DNA from: Vibrio sp. HA2012
GTDB lineage: Bacteria > Pseudomonadota > Gammaproteobacteria > Enterobacterales > Vibrionaceae
Direction of reading: 5' to 3'
Assembly: GCF_002812955.1 (NCBI RefSeq)
Contig: NZ_PFXK01000013.1
Coordinates: forward strand, 1 to 52,271
Length of the DNA stretch: 52,271 bases
This document shows, one piece after another, positions 1-9,366 of this stretch; position 1 is the stretch's first letter, and every line of letters starts with the position of its first letter. Under the pieces are notes generated by a model. The model was not told the DNA's origin and made no database searches. It was given only the letters and a program-made list of their open reading frames with translations. The translations under genes were made by a program, and so were the position numbers.

Positions 1-82
1 CATGCCGAACTCAGAAGTGAAACGCAACAGCGCCGATGGTAGTGTGGGGTCTCCCCATGTGAGAGTAGGACATCGCCAGGCT
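1..82 (+). rRNA. rrf: 5S ribosomal RNA, 3' part (truncated by window edge)
   Basis: The first ~82 bases match the 3' two thirds of a gammaproteobacterial 5S rRNA: the helix III/IV region, the GTGGGGTCTCCCCATG hairpin and the GAGAGTAGG segment, ending near GCCAGGC. The 5' part lies outside the window. It is the last gene of an rRNA operon read on the plus strand. Confidence 0.95.
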
Positions 83-206
83 TTACTTTCTTGTTTTCAG
101 ATTTTGACCTTTTTATTAAGGGGAAGTCTAAAGGCAAAACTAAACAGTTATTCGTATTGCGGATAACAAATATTTTCAATGTACTAATTTGAAAATGACA
201 ATTTGT

Positions 207-297
207 GGAGAGATGGCTGAGTGGTTGAAAGCACCGGTCTTGAAAACCGGCGATGGTTAATAGCTATCCTAGGGTTCAAATCCCTATCTCTCCGCCA
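207..297 (+). tRNA. tRNA-Ser (anticodon TGA)
   Basis: A complete class II tRNA. The acceptor stem GGAGAGA pairs with TCTCTCC and is followed by an encoded GCCA end. The anticodon stem CCGGT/ACCGG encloses loop CTTGAAA, with anticodon TGA at 241-243. A long variable arm is present, as expected for serine, and the T arm contains GGTTCAAATCC. It reads UCA-type serine codons. It lies about 125 bp after the 5S gene. A weak promoter-like pair (TTGCGG at 157-162, TGTACT at 180-185) could make it an independent unit, but cotranscription with the rrn operon is also possible. Confidence 0.97.
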
Positions 298-305
298 CTA
301 TCTGA

Positions 306-338
306 AAAGCCCGCTGAGAAATCAGCGGGCTTTTTTGT
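306..338. terminator. Bidirectional Rho-independent terminator
   Basis: The 9-bp stem AGCCCGCTG / CAGCGGGCT is closed by a short loop, with a T run on the right and an A run on the left. It ends the tRNA-Ser transcript on the plus strand and can also end the minus-strand cowN-like transcript whose reading frame stops at 359. Confidence 0.88.
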
Positions 339-358
339 ATATCAGCTTTGTAATAAAT

Positions 359-657
359 CTAACAACATTCCTGTTCGATTTTATACAATAAGCAGAGAGC
401 CTCTTGATCGTCACATTGCTTTAAATACTCATACAGTGAATTCATCTGGTTGCCGATAAAATGCAGGTTGTCGTGGCCGAATTTTTTCTGTTGTTGACGT
501 TTACTGTCAAAGTAGGTGTGCCATTGCTGTTGGCCTTTTCTCTGATTTAGGTTGTTTTCCAGCATCACTATCAGACTATCAGACTATCAGCATTTTGGTT
601 GCACTGAATCCCTTCAAAAGAAACATACCGGTTTCTTTCGGGCACTTTGTTTTCCAT
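359..657 (-). pseudogene. cowN: cowN-like gene (N2-fixation sustaining protein family), frameshifted by an 8-bp repeat
   Basis: Read from ATG at 657, preceded by a strong AGGAGGA ribosome site, the frame gives the RYVSFEGI(Q)C start typical of CowN and stops after 28 codons at 571-573. The rest continues in another frame from GTG at 568 for 69 residues and ends in the family's hallmark EQECC. The break falls inside three exact copies of CTGATAGT (567-590). Removing one copy joins the two parts into one 96-residue protein (…ADSLIVMLENN…), the normal family length. CowN helps nitrogenase work in the presence of carbon monoxide in diazotrophs. The stop and the restart GTG overlap closely, so coupled translation of the C-terminal part is conceivable. 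Family assignment rests on recognised end motifs; whether the gene is dead or switchable is inference. Confidence 0.8.
567..590. repeat. Three tandem copies of an 8-bp repeat (ACTATCAG) inside cowN
   Basis: Exact units lie at 567-574, 575-582 and 583-590. Eight is not a multiple of three, so each gain or loss by slippage shifts the frame. Two copies (or five) restore the cowN-like frame; three disrupt it. Confidence 0.93.
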
Positions 658-703
658 TATTCCTCCTGAGTATGGTTATGACTTGCTGGCGTTAACGGGT
701 AAG

Positions 704-720
704 TGCAAACTTAATACCAA
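704..720 (-). promoter_or_regulatory. Sigma-54 (RpoN) type promoter for the cowN-like gene
   Basis: On the minus strand the sequence TTGGTATTAAGTTTGCA carries the -24 GG (717-718) and -12 GC (705-706) dinucleotides exactly 10 nt apart and closely fits the consensus TGGCAC-N5-TTGCW. It lies ~45 nt upstream of the cowN ATG (657), at a fitting distance and orientation. No clear NifA upstream site (TGT-N10-ACA) was seen in the ~100 bp behind it. RpoN dependence fits a nitrogen-fixation accessory gene; it is inferred from the motif only. Confidence 0.68.
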
Positions 721-738
721 GAGTAAGTGGCTAGTGAG

Positions 739-909
739 CTATTTGTCTCTGTGTTGAGTTGCTATAGATGACTGTATGTCTTTGGGCTTATCCTCGCTTT
801 CATGCTTTAGTCTTTCGTGCATTGCTTCTATCAGCTGGCGATCCAGCTCTGCAAAGAACAGGTCTTCTTCAGCCTGACCGCGTAAGCGGATTTTATCTAT
901 AAAGTCCAT
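739..909 (-). CDS. Small uncharacterised protein (56 aa)
   Basis: ATG at 909 opens a 56-codon frame ending at TAG (739-741), preceded by a GAGAGG-like ribosome site. The product is very hydrophilic and helix-like: it starts MDFIDKIRLRGQAEED, continues through FFAELDRQLIEAMHERL, and has a charged, probably disordered tail. There is no signal peptide or membrane segment. It is divergent from cysJ and lies just upstream of the sigma-54 promoter of the cowN-like gene. I do not recognise the family. The amphipathic, charge-alternating pattern and good initiation site argue that it is a real gene. Confidence 0.6.
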   Translation of the reverse strand: MDFIDKIRLRGQAEEDLFFAELDRQLIEAMHERLKHESEDKPKDIQSSIATQHRDK

Positions 910-1088
910 CTGTAGTCGCCTCTCTAGTTTTGACTACTGATGTAATTATAGTTAACGAGCTAGAGAATAGCGCTTGTGTATTCCTACTATTAGTTTCTTT
1001 TTGTTATAAGAAATTCATATTTATTCTTTTTTGTTATTTTCATAAATCGGTAATCTGGCGGGACGCAATGTTATAGGAATCTCGTGTC

Positions 1089-2903
1089 ATGTTATTAAAG
1101 GAACTCTCGGCTCTTAGCAGCCCGCTGGGTGATCAGCAACTTCAGCTGTTGCAGCAAATAGCCGAACAAATGTCGCCACAGCAGTTCGCCTGGGTCAGCG
1201 GTTATCTTTGGGGACTCAGTCAGAATCAGTCAGTCAAAGGCGGGCAACTACCGGTTTCTTCTGCTCCGGTGGCGGCTCTGCCTGCCGGAAGACTTACCAT
1301 TATTTATGCGTCTCAGACAGGTAATGCCAAAGGTGTTGCAGAAGCGCTGGAACAGAAGGCAATAGCTCAGGATATCCCCGTTGCTCTGTTTTCTGCCGGT
1401 GACTATAAAGGTAAGAACCTGGCCAAAGAGACCCACGTTATCGTGGTGTCTTCGACGAACGGCGAAGGCGAAGCACCAGACGATGCGATGGAGCTGCACG
1501 AGTTCCTGCAATCAAAGAAAGCCCCGAAACTGAACAACCTGAAATACGGCGTTCTGGCGCTGGGCGATTCGAGCTATGAGTTCTTCTGCCAGACAGGTAA
1601 AGACTTTGACGAGTATTTATCGAAGCTGGGCGCTGAATCGTTGTTAGACCGTGTTGATTGTGACGTCGATTATGAAACGGACGTTGCGGCATGGGGCGAT
1701 GCGGCTCTGCACAAGGTGAAAGAAACACTAGCACCGGCAACGGCAACGACACAAACGGAGATCACTCAGACAACCTCTGCCGCTACAGCACAATACACCA
1801 AGCAGAACCCTTATCAGGCGACTCTGCTGACCAGCCAGAAAATCACCGGCCGTGACTCAAGCAAAGATGTCCGTCATGTCGAGATCGATCTGGATGAGTC
1901 CGGTCTGACCTATCAGCCGGGCGATGCGCTGGGTGTCTGGTATGAAAATGATCCGGCTTTAGTGGATGCTGTCGTTGCTCAGGTAGGCCTGACGGGTGAT
2001 GAAGAGGTGACCGTTGACTATGAAACGCTGTCTCTTAAGCAGGCTCTGATCAGCAAGTTCGAAATTACAACGGCCAACCCTCAACTGGTGACGAAGTACG
2101 CAGAACTGTCCGGCAGCAAGCGTCTGGAAAAACTGGTGGGTGACAAAGACAAGCTCAGAGAGTATGCCTCAACCACGCAGATTGTTGATGTGCTGGCAGA
2201 GAAGAAAACAGCGCTGACGGCAGAGCAACTGACTGGTCTGCTGCGCCGCCTGACCCCGCGTCTGTACTCCATTGCTTCCAGTCAGTCAGAAGTGGATGAA
2301 GAAGTGCACCTGACCATTGGTCTGGTGGAGTACGCTCACGGTGAAGAAACCCGTCTTGGCGGTGCTTCAGGCTATCTGGCTCAGCGTCTGGAAGAAGGTG
2401 ACCCGGTTAAGGTGTTCATTGAATCTAACGCCCACTTCAAGCTGCCGGAAGATGATGCCAAACCTGTGATCATGGTTGGTCCGGGTACTGGTATTGCGCC
2501 ATTCCGTTCCTTTATTCAGGAGCGTGACAATCGTGATGCTGAAGGTAAAAACTGGCTGCTGTTTGGTGACCGTACCTTTACGCAGGACTTCCTGTATCAG
2601 GTTGAATGGCAGAAGTACCTCAAGTCTGGTGTACTGACTCGTATGGATGTGGCTTTCAGCCGTGACCAGCAGGAAAAAGTCTATGTTCAGGACAAACTGA
2701 AGCAGAACGCTACCGACGTGTGGCAGTGGCTGCAAGACGGTGCGTATATCTACGTCTGTGGTGATGCATCCCGAATGGCGAAAGATGTTAACGATGCGCT
2801 GATTGCCATTGTTGAAGAGCAGGGCGGAAAAAACCGCGAAGAAGCTGAGCAGTTTATTAATCAGCTGCGCAAAGATAAACGTTATCAAAAGGATGTCTAC
2901 TAA
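1089..2903 (+). CDS. cysJ: Sulfite reductase (NADPH) flavoprotein, alpha subunit
   Basis: CysJ (604 aa) carries FAD and FMN and passes electrons from NADPH to the hemoprotein CysI, which reduces sulfite to sulfide in cysteine synthesis. A flavodoxin domain (about 70-205) has the FMN loop SQTGNAKG and later STNGEGE. The FAD-binding reductase domain follows with the RLYSIASS motif, then the NADPH domain with [12 protein letters not shown]; the C-terminus is the typical aromatic KDVY. Length matches the family (~600). It heads the cysJIH operon, and its stop overlaps the cysI start by one base. CysB-type control in response to sulfur limitation is expected from the family but no operator was securely identified. 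Confidence 0.98.
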   Translation: MLLKELSALSSPLGDQQLQLLQQIAEQMSPQQFAWVSGYLWGLSQNQSVKGGQLPVSSAPVAALPAGRLTIIYASQTGNAKGVAEALEQKAIAQDIPVALFSAGDYKGKNLAKETHVIVVSSTNGEGEAPDDAMELHEFLQSKKAPKLNNLKYGVLALGDSSYEFFCQTGKDFDEYLSKLGAESLLDRVDCDVDYETDVAAWGDAALHKVKETLAPATATTQTEITQTTSAATAQYTKQNPYQATLLTSQKITGRDSSKDVRHVEIDLDESGLTYQPGDALGVWYENDPALVDAVVAQVGLTGDEEVTVDYETLSLKQALISKFEITTANPQLVTKYAELSGSKRLEKLVGDKDKLREYASTTQIVDVLAEKKTALTAEQLTGLLRRLTPRLYSIASSQSEVDEEVHLTIGLVEYAHGEETRLGGASGYLAQRLEEGDPVKVFIESNAHFKLPEDDAKPVIMVGPGTGIAPFRSFIQERDNRDAEGKNWLLFGDRTFTQDFLYQVEWQKYLKSGVLTRMDVAFSRDQQEKVYVQDKLKQNATDVWQWLQDGAYIYVCGDASRMAKDVNDALIAIVEEQGGKNREEAEQFINQLRKDKRYQKDVY

Positions 2904-4618
2904 TGAGCGAGCAACAAGAAGTACTGGGTGAAGTGTTAGGGCCACTTGCTGATAATGAGCGTCTGAAGCGCGAGAGTAATTTTCTGCGCGGCACCATTGA
3001 ACAGGATTTACAGGATCATATGACCGGCGGCTTTACTGCCGACAACTTCCAGCTGATCCGTTTCCATGGCATGTATCAGCAGGATGACCGCGATATCCGT
3101 GCTGAGCGCGCCAAGCAGAAGCTGGAGCCGTTGCATAACGTGATGCTGCGTGCGCGTATGCCGGGTGGGGTGATCACCCCTAAACAGTGGCTGGCGATTG
3201 ACAAGTTTGCTGAAGAGAGCACCATGTATGGCAGTATCCGTCTGACGACACGACAGACGTTTCAGTTCCACGGCGTGCTGAAACCAAACATCAAGCAGAT
3301 GCATCAGACCCTGAACAAAATTGGTATTGATTCCATAGCTACCGCCGGGGATGTAAACCGTAACGTGCTGTGTACGTCGAATCCGGTGGAATCTGAGCTG
3401 CATCAGCAGGCGTACGACTGGGCGACGAAAATCAGTGAGCACCTGCTGCCGAAAACCCGAGCCTATGCTGAGATCTGGCTGGACGGAGAAAAGGTTGAAG
3501 AGAGCGACAAAGAGCCGATTCTGGGCAGTAATTACCTGCCGCGTAAGTTCAAGACGACTGTGGTTATTCCGCCGCAGAATGATGTGGATGTGCATGCCAA
3601 CGACCTGAACTTTATCGCCATTGCCGAAGAAGGCCAGCTGGTTGGTTTTAACGTGCTGGTAGGCGGTGGTCTGGCAATGACCCATGGTGATACGTCAACT
3701 TATCCGCGCCGTGCCGATGATTTTGGCTTTATCAGCCTGGAGCATACGCTGGCGATTGCGGAAGCGGTGGTGACAACTCAGCGCGACTGGGGTAACCGTT
3801 CTAACCGTAAGAATGCTAAGACAAAATACACGCTGGATCGCGTGGGTATCGACACCTTTAAGCAGGAAGTTGAGAAGCGTGCCGGTGTGAGCTTTGCACC
3901 AAGCCGCCCGTTTGAATTTACCGAGCGCGGTGATCGTATCGGCTGGCTGGAAGGGGTGGATGGTAAGCATCACCTGACGCTGTTTATCGAAAACGGCCGT
4001 CTGCTGGATTATCCGGGTAAGCCTTTAAAAACAGGTGTGGCGGAAATCGCCAAGGTCCATAAGGGCGATATGCGCATGACGGCTAACCAGAATCTGATCA
4101 TCGCTGGCGTAGACAGTGCGGATAAAGCGCAGATCGAGCAGATTGCCCGTGAACATGGCCTGATTGATGATGGCGTGAGCGAGCAGCGCAAGAACTCTAT
4201 GGCGTGTGTGTCTTTCCCGACCTGTCCGCTGGCAATGGCCGAAGCAGAACGTTTTCTGCCGGGCTTTGTGACCGAGGTAGAAGGGCTGCTGGATAAGCAT
4301 GAATTAACCGGAGAGCACATTATCCTGCGGGTAACCGGCTGTCCGAACGGCTGTGGCCGCGCCATGCTGGCGGAAGTGGGTCTGGTCGGTAAAGGGCCGG
4401 GCCGCTATAACCTGCACCTGGGCGGTAACAAGGCGGGTACACGCGTACCGAAGATGTATAAAGAAAACATTACCGACAAGCAGATTCTGGAAGAACTGGA
4501 CAGCCTGATTGGCCAGTGGGCCGCAGAGCGTCAGGAAAACGAAGTGTTTGGTGACTTTGTTATCCGTAAAGGGATTGTGCCTGAGGTCGTGGTATCAAAG
4601 AGGGATTTTCATGCCTGA
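2903..4618 (+). CDS. cysI: Sulfite reductase (NADPH) hemoprotein, beta subunit
   Basis: CysI (571 aa) binds siroheme and a [4Fe-4S] cluster and carries out the six-electron reduction of sulfite to sulfide. The four cluster and siroheme cysteines are visible as CVSFPTC (C-x5-C) and GCPNGCGR (C-x3-C) in the C-terminal third, and the two-fold repeated ferredoxin-like halves are full length. The start ATG overlaps the cysJ stop (TAATG), which points to translational coupling and equal subunit supply. The 3' end overlaps cysH by 8 nt. Siroheme would come from CysG, encoded just downstream. Confidence 0.98.
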   Translation: MSEQQEVLGEVLGPLADNERLKRESNFLRGTIEQDLQDHMTGGFTADNFQLIRFHGMYQQDDRDIRAERAKQKLEPLHNVMLRARMPGGVITPKQWLAIDKFAEESTMYGSIRLTTRQTFQFHGVLKPNIKQMHQTLNKIGIDSIATAGDVNRNVLCTSNPVESELHQQAYDWATKISEHLLPKTRAYAEIWLDGEKVEESDKEPILGSNYLPRKFKTTVVIPPQNDVDVHANDLNFIAIAEEGQLVGFNVLVGGGLAMTHGDTSTYPRRADDFGFISLEHTLAIAEAVVTTQRDWGNRSNRKNAKTKYTLDRVGIDTFKQEVEKRAGVSFAPSRPFEFTERGDRIGWLEGVDGKHHLTLFIENGRLLDYPGKPLKTGVAEIAKVHKGDMRMTANQNLIIAGVDSADKAQIEQIAREHGLIDDGVSEQRKNSMACVSFPTCPLAMAEAERFLPGFVTEVEGLLDKHELTGEHIILRVTGCPNGCGRAMLAEVGLVGKGPGRYNLHLGGNKAGTRVPKMYKENITDKQILEELDSLIGQWAAERQENEVFGDFVIRKGIVPEVVVSKRDFHA

Positions 4619-5372
4619 TTATAAATTAGCGGATCTGCTGGATTTGCCGAAGGTGGAGCAAGTGCTCCACCTGGCAGAAATCAATGCGGAGCTGGAGTTA
4701 ATGACAGCGCAGCAGCGTGTTCGCTGGGCGCTGGAGCATCTGGATGGTAACTTTGTTCTGAGCTCTAGCTTTGGTATTCAGGGCGCACTGATGCTGCATC
4801 TGGTGACGCAGGAAAAGCCGGACATTCCGGTGATCCTCACCGATACCGGTTATCTGTTCCCGGAAACCTATCAGTTTATCGATCAACTGGCTGAACGGCT
4901 GCAACTGAACCTGCAGGTATTCCGGGCCACGGAAAGCCCTTCCTGGCAGGAAGCCCGTTACGGGAAGCTGTGGGAACAGGGTGTTGAAGGGATTGAAAAA
5001 TATAACCGACTCAACAAAGTGGAGCCAATGCGTCGCGCGTTTAATGAGCTTGAAGCCGGTACCTGGTTTTCCGGGCTGAGACGTGAGCAGGCCGGTTCCA
5101 GAGCCAGCCTTCCGGTATTGGCAATTCAGAATGGTGTGTTTAAGTTTTTGCCGGTGATCGACTGGACCAATAAAAATGTGCATTACTATCTGAAAGAGCA
5201 TGACCTGCCTTATCACCCGCTATGGGATCAGGGTTACCTGTCGGTCGGCGATACGCATACCACGCAAAAATGGGAACCGGGCATGAGCGAAGAGGAAACT
5301 CGTTTCTTCGGCCTGAAACGTGAATGTGGCCTGCATGAAGACGACGGTGAGGTCAACGGCTCCGGTATCTGA
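4611..5372 (+). CDS. cysH: Phosphoadenosine phosphosulfate (PAPS) reductase
   Basis: CysH (253 aa from ATG 4611) reduces PAPS to sulfite and PAP using thioredoxin or glutaredoxin. The adenine-nucleotide-binding fold begins around [13 protein letters not shown], followed by the [12 protein letters not shown] segment. The C-terminal active-site motif [10 protein letters not shown] holds the single catalytic cysteine, and no extra cysteine pairs for a [4Fe-4S] cluster are seen, which indicates a PAPS-type rather than APS-type enzyme. An upstream in-frame ATG at 4509 lies deep inside cysI. The start at 4611 is preferred because the product begins like other CysH proteins and overlaps the cysI stop by only 8 nt. 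Last gene of the cysJIH unit. Confidence 0.97.
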   Translation: MPDYKLADLLDLPKVEQVLHLAEINAELELMTAQQRVRWALEHLDGNFVLSSSFGIQGALMLHLVTQEKPDIPVILTDTGYLFPETYQFIDQLAERLQLNLQVFRATESPSWQEARYGKLWEQGVEGIEKYNRLNKVEPMRRAFNELEAGTWFSGLRREQAGSRASLPVLAIQNGVFKFLPVIDWTNKNVHYYLKEHDLPYHPLWDQGYLSVGDTHTTQKWEPGMSEEETRFFGLKRECGLHEDDGEVNGSGI

Positions 5373-5386
5373 TTTTTCTTCAACTT

Positions 5387-5418
5387 AAAGGCTTACCTGT
5401 TCAGCGTAAGCCTTTTCT
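5387..5418 (+). terminator. Rho-independent terminator after cysH
   Basis: The 10-bp stem AAAGGCTTAC / GTAAGCCTTT with a short loop is followed by TTCTTATT. It closes the cysJIH operon 15 bp after the cysH stop. The A-rich left arm suggests some activity in both directions. Confidence 0.85.
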
Positions 5419-5578
5419 TATTACTTCTAACCCACTGATTGTGGCTAAAACTTCGTCTTCTTACCGTCGTCCGTATTAATTTTAGTAACTATTTGGAATA
5501 AAGAATTCGATATTAGAATTTCTGGAAATATAAACCCTTGCCATAATGCCTCTAGTGAAAAGTATCGAGGAGAGATGG

Positions 5579-6994
5579 ATGGAGTACCTGCCAATATTTG
5601 CTGACCTGAAGCAAAGGCCTTGCCTGATTGTAGGTGGTGGTGACGTTGCGTGGCGTAAGACCCGCATGCTGCTGAAAGCCGGTGCTGCTGTTCGGGTGGT
5701 TGCCCCTGAGCTGAATGCCGAATTTCAGGCTCTGGTAGCGGATGGGAAAGTGACCCTTCTGGCGAATGAGTTTTCGCCGGAACATCTGGATGGGGTGTTT
5801 CTGGCCATTGCAGCAACGGACAGCAAAGAAGTGAATGCACGTGTTTATCAGTCTGCCAATCAGCGCCAGGTGCTGGTCAATGTAGTGGATGATACCCCTC
5901 GTTGCAGCTTTATTGTGCCGTCCATCGTAGATCGCTCTCCCCTTATTGTGGCGATTTCATCCTCAGGTAAAGCCCCTGTACTGGCGCGGCTGGTGCGGGA
6001 AAAGCTGGAAGCGCTGTTGCCTCAGCACTTGGGCAGTATGGCCCGGGTTGCGGGTGGTTTTCGTGACCGCCTGAAACAGTCTCTGGGCTCGGTAACAGAA
6101 CGCCGTAAGTTCTGGGAGCAGGCATTTAGCGGTCGCTTTGCTGAGCTGATTGCTGCCGGTAAAGAGCAGCAGGCTGCCGAGGTGCTGGAACAGAGTATCC
6201 ATGAGCCGACCCCTCAGGGAGAAATTGCTCTGATCGGTTGTGGCCCCGGTGATGCCGGGTTGCTGACCCTGCGTGCATTGCAGCTGATGCAGCAGGCGGA
6301 TGTCGTGCTGTATGACTATCTGGTCTCTGACGAAATCATGGAGCTGGTGCGCCGAGATGCCGATCTGGTCTGTGTCGGTAAGCGCGCCGGACACCACAGC
6401 GTGCCGCAGGATGAGACCAACCGCCTGCTGGTGCATTACGCCCAGCAGGGCAAACGGGTGGTTCGTCTGAAAGGTGGTGACCCGTTCATCTTTGGCCGTG
6501 GTGGCGAAGAGCTGGAAGTCGCTGCTGAAGCTGGCATCCCATTTCAGGTGGTGCCGGGTATTACCGCAGCAGCGGGTGCGACCGCTTATGCCGGTATTCC
6601 GCTGACTCACCGCGATTACGCGCAAAGCGCGATGTTTATTACCGGACATTGCCGACCAGATGGCGACGAGCTGGACTGGTCAACACTGGCTAGGGGCAGA
6701 CAAACGTTGGTGATCTATATGGGGCTGATGAAAGCCAGCCATATTCAGCAGCAGTTGCTGGAACATCAGCGCGGCGCAGATACCCCGGTTGCAATTATCG
6801 AACGTGGGACTCAGAAACAACAAAAAGTACTGACCGGAGAACTGCATCAGCTGGCCGAACTGGCAGAAGGTGCGGCTTCACCTTCTCTGATTGTGGTTGG
6901 GGAAGTGGTCAGATTATCTGAAAAATTACATTGGTTTGGTACGCAGGATCAGGCTTCAGAGCCATCCTCTCAGGCTGTTGTCGGTTTAGTTTAA
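5579..6994 (+). CDS. cysG: Siroheme synthase (multifunctional CysG)
   Basis: CysG (471 aa) turns uroporphyrinogen III into siroheme, the cofactor of CysI. The N-terminal half (about 1-210) is the NAD-dependent dehydrogenase/ferrochelatase, with [16 protein letters not shown] near the start, [10 protein letters not shown] and the [12 protein letters not shown] region. The C-terminal half is the SAM-dependent methyltransferase, with [31 protein letters not shown] and [12 protein letters not shown] 5579 is chosen because a GAGGAGA ribosome site sits 5-10 nt before it and the product starts like other CysG proteins; ATG 5546 would add 11 residues. It begins the second cys unit, 12 nt before cysD. 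Confidence 0.97.
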   Translation: MEYLPIFADLKQRPCLIVGGGDVAWRKTRMLLKAGAAVRVVAPELNAEFQALVADGKVTLLANEFSPEHLDGVFLAIAATDSKEVNARVYQSANQRQVLVNVVDDTPRCSFIVPSIVDRSPLIVAISSSGKAPVLARLVREKLEALLPQHLGSMARVAGGFRDRLKQSLGSVTERRKFWEQAFSGRFAELIAAGKEQQAAEVLEQSIHEPTPQGEIALIGCGPGDAGLLTLRALQLMQQADVVLYDYLVSDEIMELVRRDADLVCVGKRAGHHSVPQDETNRLLVHYAQQGKRVVRLKGGDPFIFGRGGEELEVAAEAGIPFQVVPGITAAAGATAYAGIPLTHRDYAQSAMFITGHCRPDGDELDWSTLARGRQTLVIYMGLMKASHIQQQLLEHQRGADTPVAIIERGTQKQQKVLTGELHQLAELAEGAASPSLIVVGEVVRLSEKLHWFGTQDQASEPSSQAVVGLV

Positions 6995-7006
6995 GCAGGA
7001 AAAGTT

Positions 7007-7915
7007 ATGGAACAGAAACAGTTAACTCACCTTCAGCAACTGGAAGCTGAAAGTATCCACATCATTCGCGAGGTTGCGGCAGAGTTTGATAATCCGGTGA
7101 TGATGTACTCCATCGGTAAGGATTCTTCCGTAATGCTGCATCTGGCAAGAAAAGCCTTTTATCCGGGCAAGATCCCGTTCCCGCTGCTGCACGTGGATAC
7201 GGACTGGAAATTCAAAGAGATGATTGAGTTTCGTGACCGGACCGCAGAGAAGTACGGTTTTGACCTGCTGGTACACAAAAACCCGGAAGGTATGGAAATG
7301 GGTATCAACCCGTTTGTCCACGGCTCTTCCAAGCATACCGATATTATGAAAACCCAGGGTCTGAAGCAGGCGCTGAATAAGTACGGTTTTGATGCAGCCT
7401 TTGGTGGTGCCCGTCGTGATGAGGAAAAATCGCGCGCGAAAGAGCGGGTGTACTCATTCCGTGACAAAAACCACACCTGGGATCCGAAGAACCAACGTCC
7501 GGAACTGTGGAAAACCTACAACGGGCAGGTAAACAAAGGCGAAAGTATTCGCGTGTTCCCGCTGTCTAACTGGACCGAGCTGGATATCTGGCAGTACATC
7601 TATCTGGAAAACATCGATATCGTGCCGCTTTATCTGTCGGCAGTACGTCCGGTGGTTGACCGTGACGGCATGCTGATCATGGCCGATGACGACCGTATGG
7701 AGCTGCAGCCGGGCGAAAAGATTGAACAGAAGAGCGTGCGCTTCCGTACGCTGGGCTGTTATCCACTGACCGGCGCTATTGAATCGGAAGCGGCGACCTT
7801 GCCGGAAATCATTGAAGAGATGCTGGTGGCTACCTCCAGCGAGCGTCAGGGACGAGCCATTGACCACGATCAGTCCGGATCGATGGAGCTGAAAAAGCGT
7901 CAGGGATACTTCTAA
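7007..7915 (+). CDS. cysD: Sulfate adenylyltransferase subunit 2
   Basis: CysD (302 aa) is the catalytic half of ATP sulfurylase, which makes adenosine 5'-phosphosulfate (APS) from sulfate and ATP. The PP-loop [13 protein letters not shown] is at about residues 36-48, followed by the [13 protein letters not shown] strand and the conserved [16 protein letters not shown] loop. Length matches the family. An AGGAAAAG ribosome site precedes the ATG. It is followed 23 nt later by cysN, its regulatory GTPase partner; the two form a complex. Confidence 0.98.
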   Translation: MEQKQLTHLQQLEAESIHIIREVAAEFDNPVMMYSIGKDSSVMLHLARKAFYPGKIPFPLLHVDTDWKFKEMIEFRDRTAEKYGFDLLVHKNPEGMEMGINPFVHGSSKHTDIMKTQGLKQALNKYGFDAAFGGARRDEEKSRAKERVYSFRDKNHTWDPKNQRPELWKTYNGQVNKGESIRVFPLSNWTELDIWQYIYLENIDIVPLYLSAVRPVVDRDGMLIMADDDRMELQPGEKIEQKSVRFRTLGCYPLTGAIESEAATLPEIIEEMLVATSSERQGRAIDHDQSGSMELKKRQGYF

Positions 7916-7938
7916 GTTAACAGGATTAAGGAACGACT

Positions 7939-9366
7939 ATGAACAGCATTATTGAACAGCAAGTCGCAGAGCTGGGCATCGAAGCCTATCTGCAACAGCA
8001 TCAGCACAAATCGTTGCTGAGATTTCTTACCTGTGGCTCAGTGGATGACGGTAAAAGTACGCTGATTGGTCGTCTGCTGCATGATTCTCAGCAGATTTAT
8101 GAAGATCAGCTGGCGGCTATCCATGCCGACAGTCAGAAGGTCGGTACTACCGGTGAGCGCCCGGATCTGGCACTGCTGGTGGATGGCCTGCAGGCGGAGC
8201 GTGAACAGGGCATTACCATTGATGTGGCGTACCGTTATTTCTCGACCAAACAGCGCAAGTTTATTATTGCCGATACTCCGGGACATGAGCAGTACACCCG
8301 TAACATGGCAACGGGGGCATCCACCTGTGATGTGGCCGTTATCCTGATTGATGCCCGTAAAGGGGTGCAGGATCAGACCCGACGTCACTCGTATATCGCC
8401 AGCCTGCTGGGTATTCGTCACTTTATCGTTGCAGTGAACAAGATGGATCTGGTGGAGTTTTCTGAGGAGCGTTTCGAAAGCATCAAAGCGGATTACTTAG
8501 CATTTGCCGCTAAGCTGAACACCGAAATTGATATTCAGCTGGTGCCACTGTCGGCGCTGGAAGGCGATAACGTGGTTGATCTGAGTGAGCAAACGCCGTG
8601 GTATCAGGGTGAGTCTCTGCTGACGCTGTTAGAGACCACAGAGATTGGGCAGAAACAGTCAGCAGGAGCGTTCCGTTTCCCGGTGCAGTATGTGAATCGT
8701 CCGAATCTGGATTTCCGTGGCTTTTCCGGCACATTAGCCGCGGGCGAAATTAAAGTGGGTGACCGGGTGAAAGCGCTGCCGTCTGGTAAAGAATCGCGGG
8801 TGAAGCAGATCGTTACCTTTGATGGAGAGCTTGAGAGTGCTCAGGCTGGTCAGGCAATCACGCTGACGCTGGAAGATGAAATTGATATCAGCCGCGGTGA
8901 TTTGATTGTGCCGGAGAAAGCGGAAGTTGCCACCAGTAATCGTCTGCTGGCCGATATCGTCTGGATGGCTGACAAGCCACTGGAGGCGGGGCGTCAGTAC
9001 GATATTAAGGTGGCCGGTAAGAAAACTATTGGTTCTGTGGACGCGATCCGTCATCAGGTTAACATCAACAATCTGGAACGTTTTGACGCTGACAGCCTGC
9101 CGCTGAATGCGATTGGTCAGTGTGAACTGAGCCTGACTTCTCAGGTACCGTTTGACCGTTATCTGGATTGTGCCGATACCGGCGGCTTTATTCTGATCGA
9201 CCGTCTGACCAACGTGACTGTTGGTGCCGGTATGATTCGCGAAGCACTGGAAGAAACCGAAACAGATGAAGCAGATATGGAAGCGTTTGAAACAGAGCTG
9301 AAGGCACTGCTGCAAAAATATTTCCCGTACAAAGCCACCCGTAATCTGGGCAGACTGCTGGGGTAA
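7939..9366 (+). CDS. cysN: Sulfate adenylyltransferase subunit 1 (GTPase)
   Basis: CysN (475 aa) is an elongation-factor-like GTPase that couples GTP hydrolysis to APS formation by CysD. G-motifs are clear: G1 [16 protein letters not shown] (about 32-47), G3 [10 protein letters not shown]4 NKMD, and G5-like SALEGD. EF-Tu-like beta-barrel domains follow. There is no fused CysC kinase domain; APS kinase is a separate gene two genes on. The TAA stop overlaps the ATG of the next gene (permease), so translation is probably coupled. A GGAACG ribosome site precedes the start. Confidence 0.98.
   Translation: MNSIIEQQVAELGIEAYLQQHQHKSLLRFLTCGSVDDGKSTLIGRLLHDSQQIYEDQLAAIHADSQKVGTTGERPDLALLVDGLQAEREQGITIDVAYRYFSTKQRKFIIADTPGHEQYTRNMATGASTCDVAVILIDARKGVQDQTRRHSYIASLLGIRHFIVAVNKMDLVEFSEERFESIKADYLAFAAKLNTEIDIQLVPLSALEGDNVVDLSEQTPWYQGESLLTLLETTEIGQKQSAGAFRFPVQYVNRPNLDFRGFSGTLAAGEIKVGDRVKALPSGKESRVKQIVTFDGELESAQAGQAITLTLEDEIDISRGDLIVPEKAEVATSNRLLADIVWMADKPLEAGRQYDIKVAGKKTIGSVDAIRHQVNINNLERFDADSLPLNAIGQCELSLTSQVPFDRYLDCADTGGFILIDRLTNVTVGAGMIREALEETETDEADMEAFETELKALLQKYFPYKATRNLGRLLG

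Noticed and set aside
253..459. Open frame of 68 codons overlapping tRNA-Ser and the terminator
   Set aside because: Starts inside the tRNA gene and crosses the terminator hairpin; composition is not protein-like.
567..590. Tandem repeat as a CRISPR-like array
   Set aside because: Units are 8 bp and directly adjacent without spacers, within a coding gene.
2367..2945. 192-codon frame antisense to cysJ
   Set aside because: Shadow of a strongly conserved gene on the other strand; no ribosome site and no recognisable domain.
3008..3685. 225-codon frame antisense to cysI
   Set aside because: Shadow frame caused by codon bias of cysI; sequence has no family features.
5963..6649. 228-codon frame antisense to cysG
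   Set aside because: Same reason: overlaps a firm gene fully and looks random.
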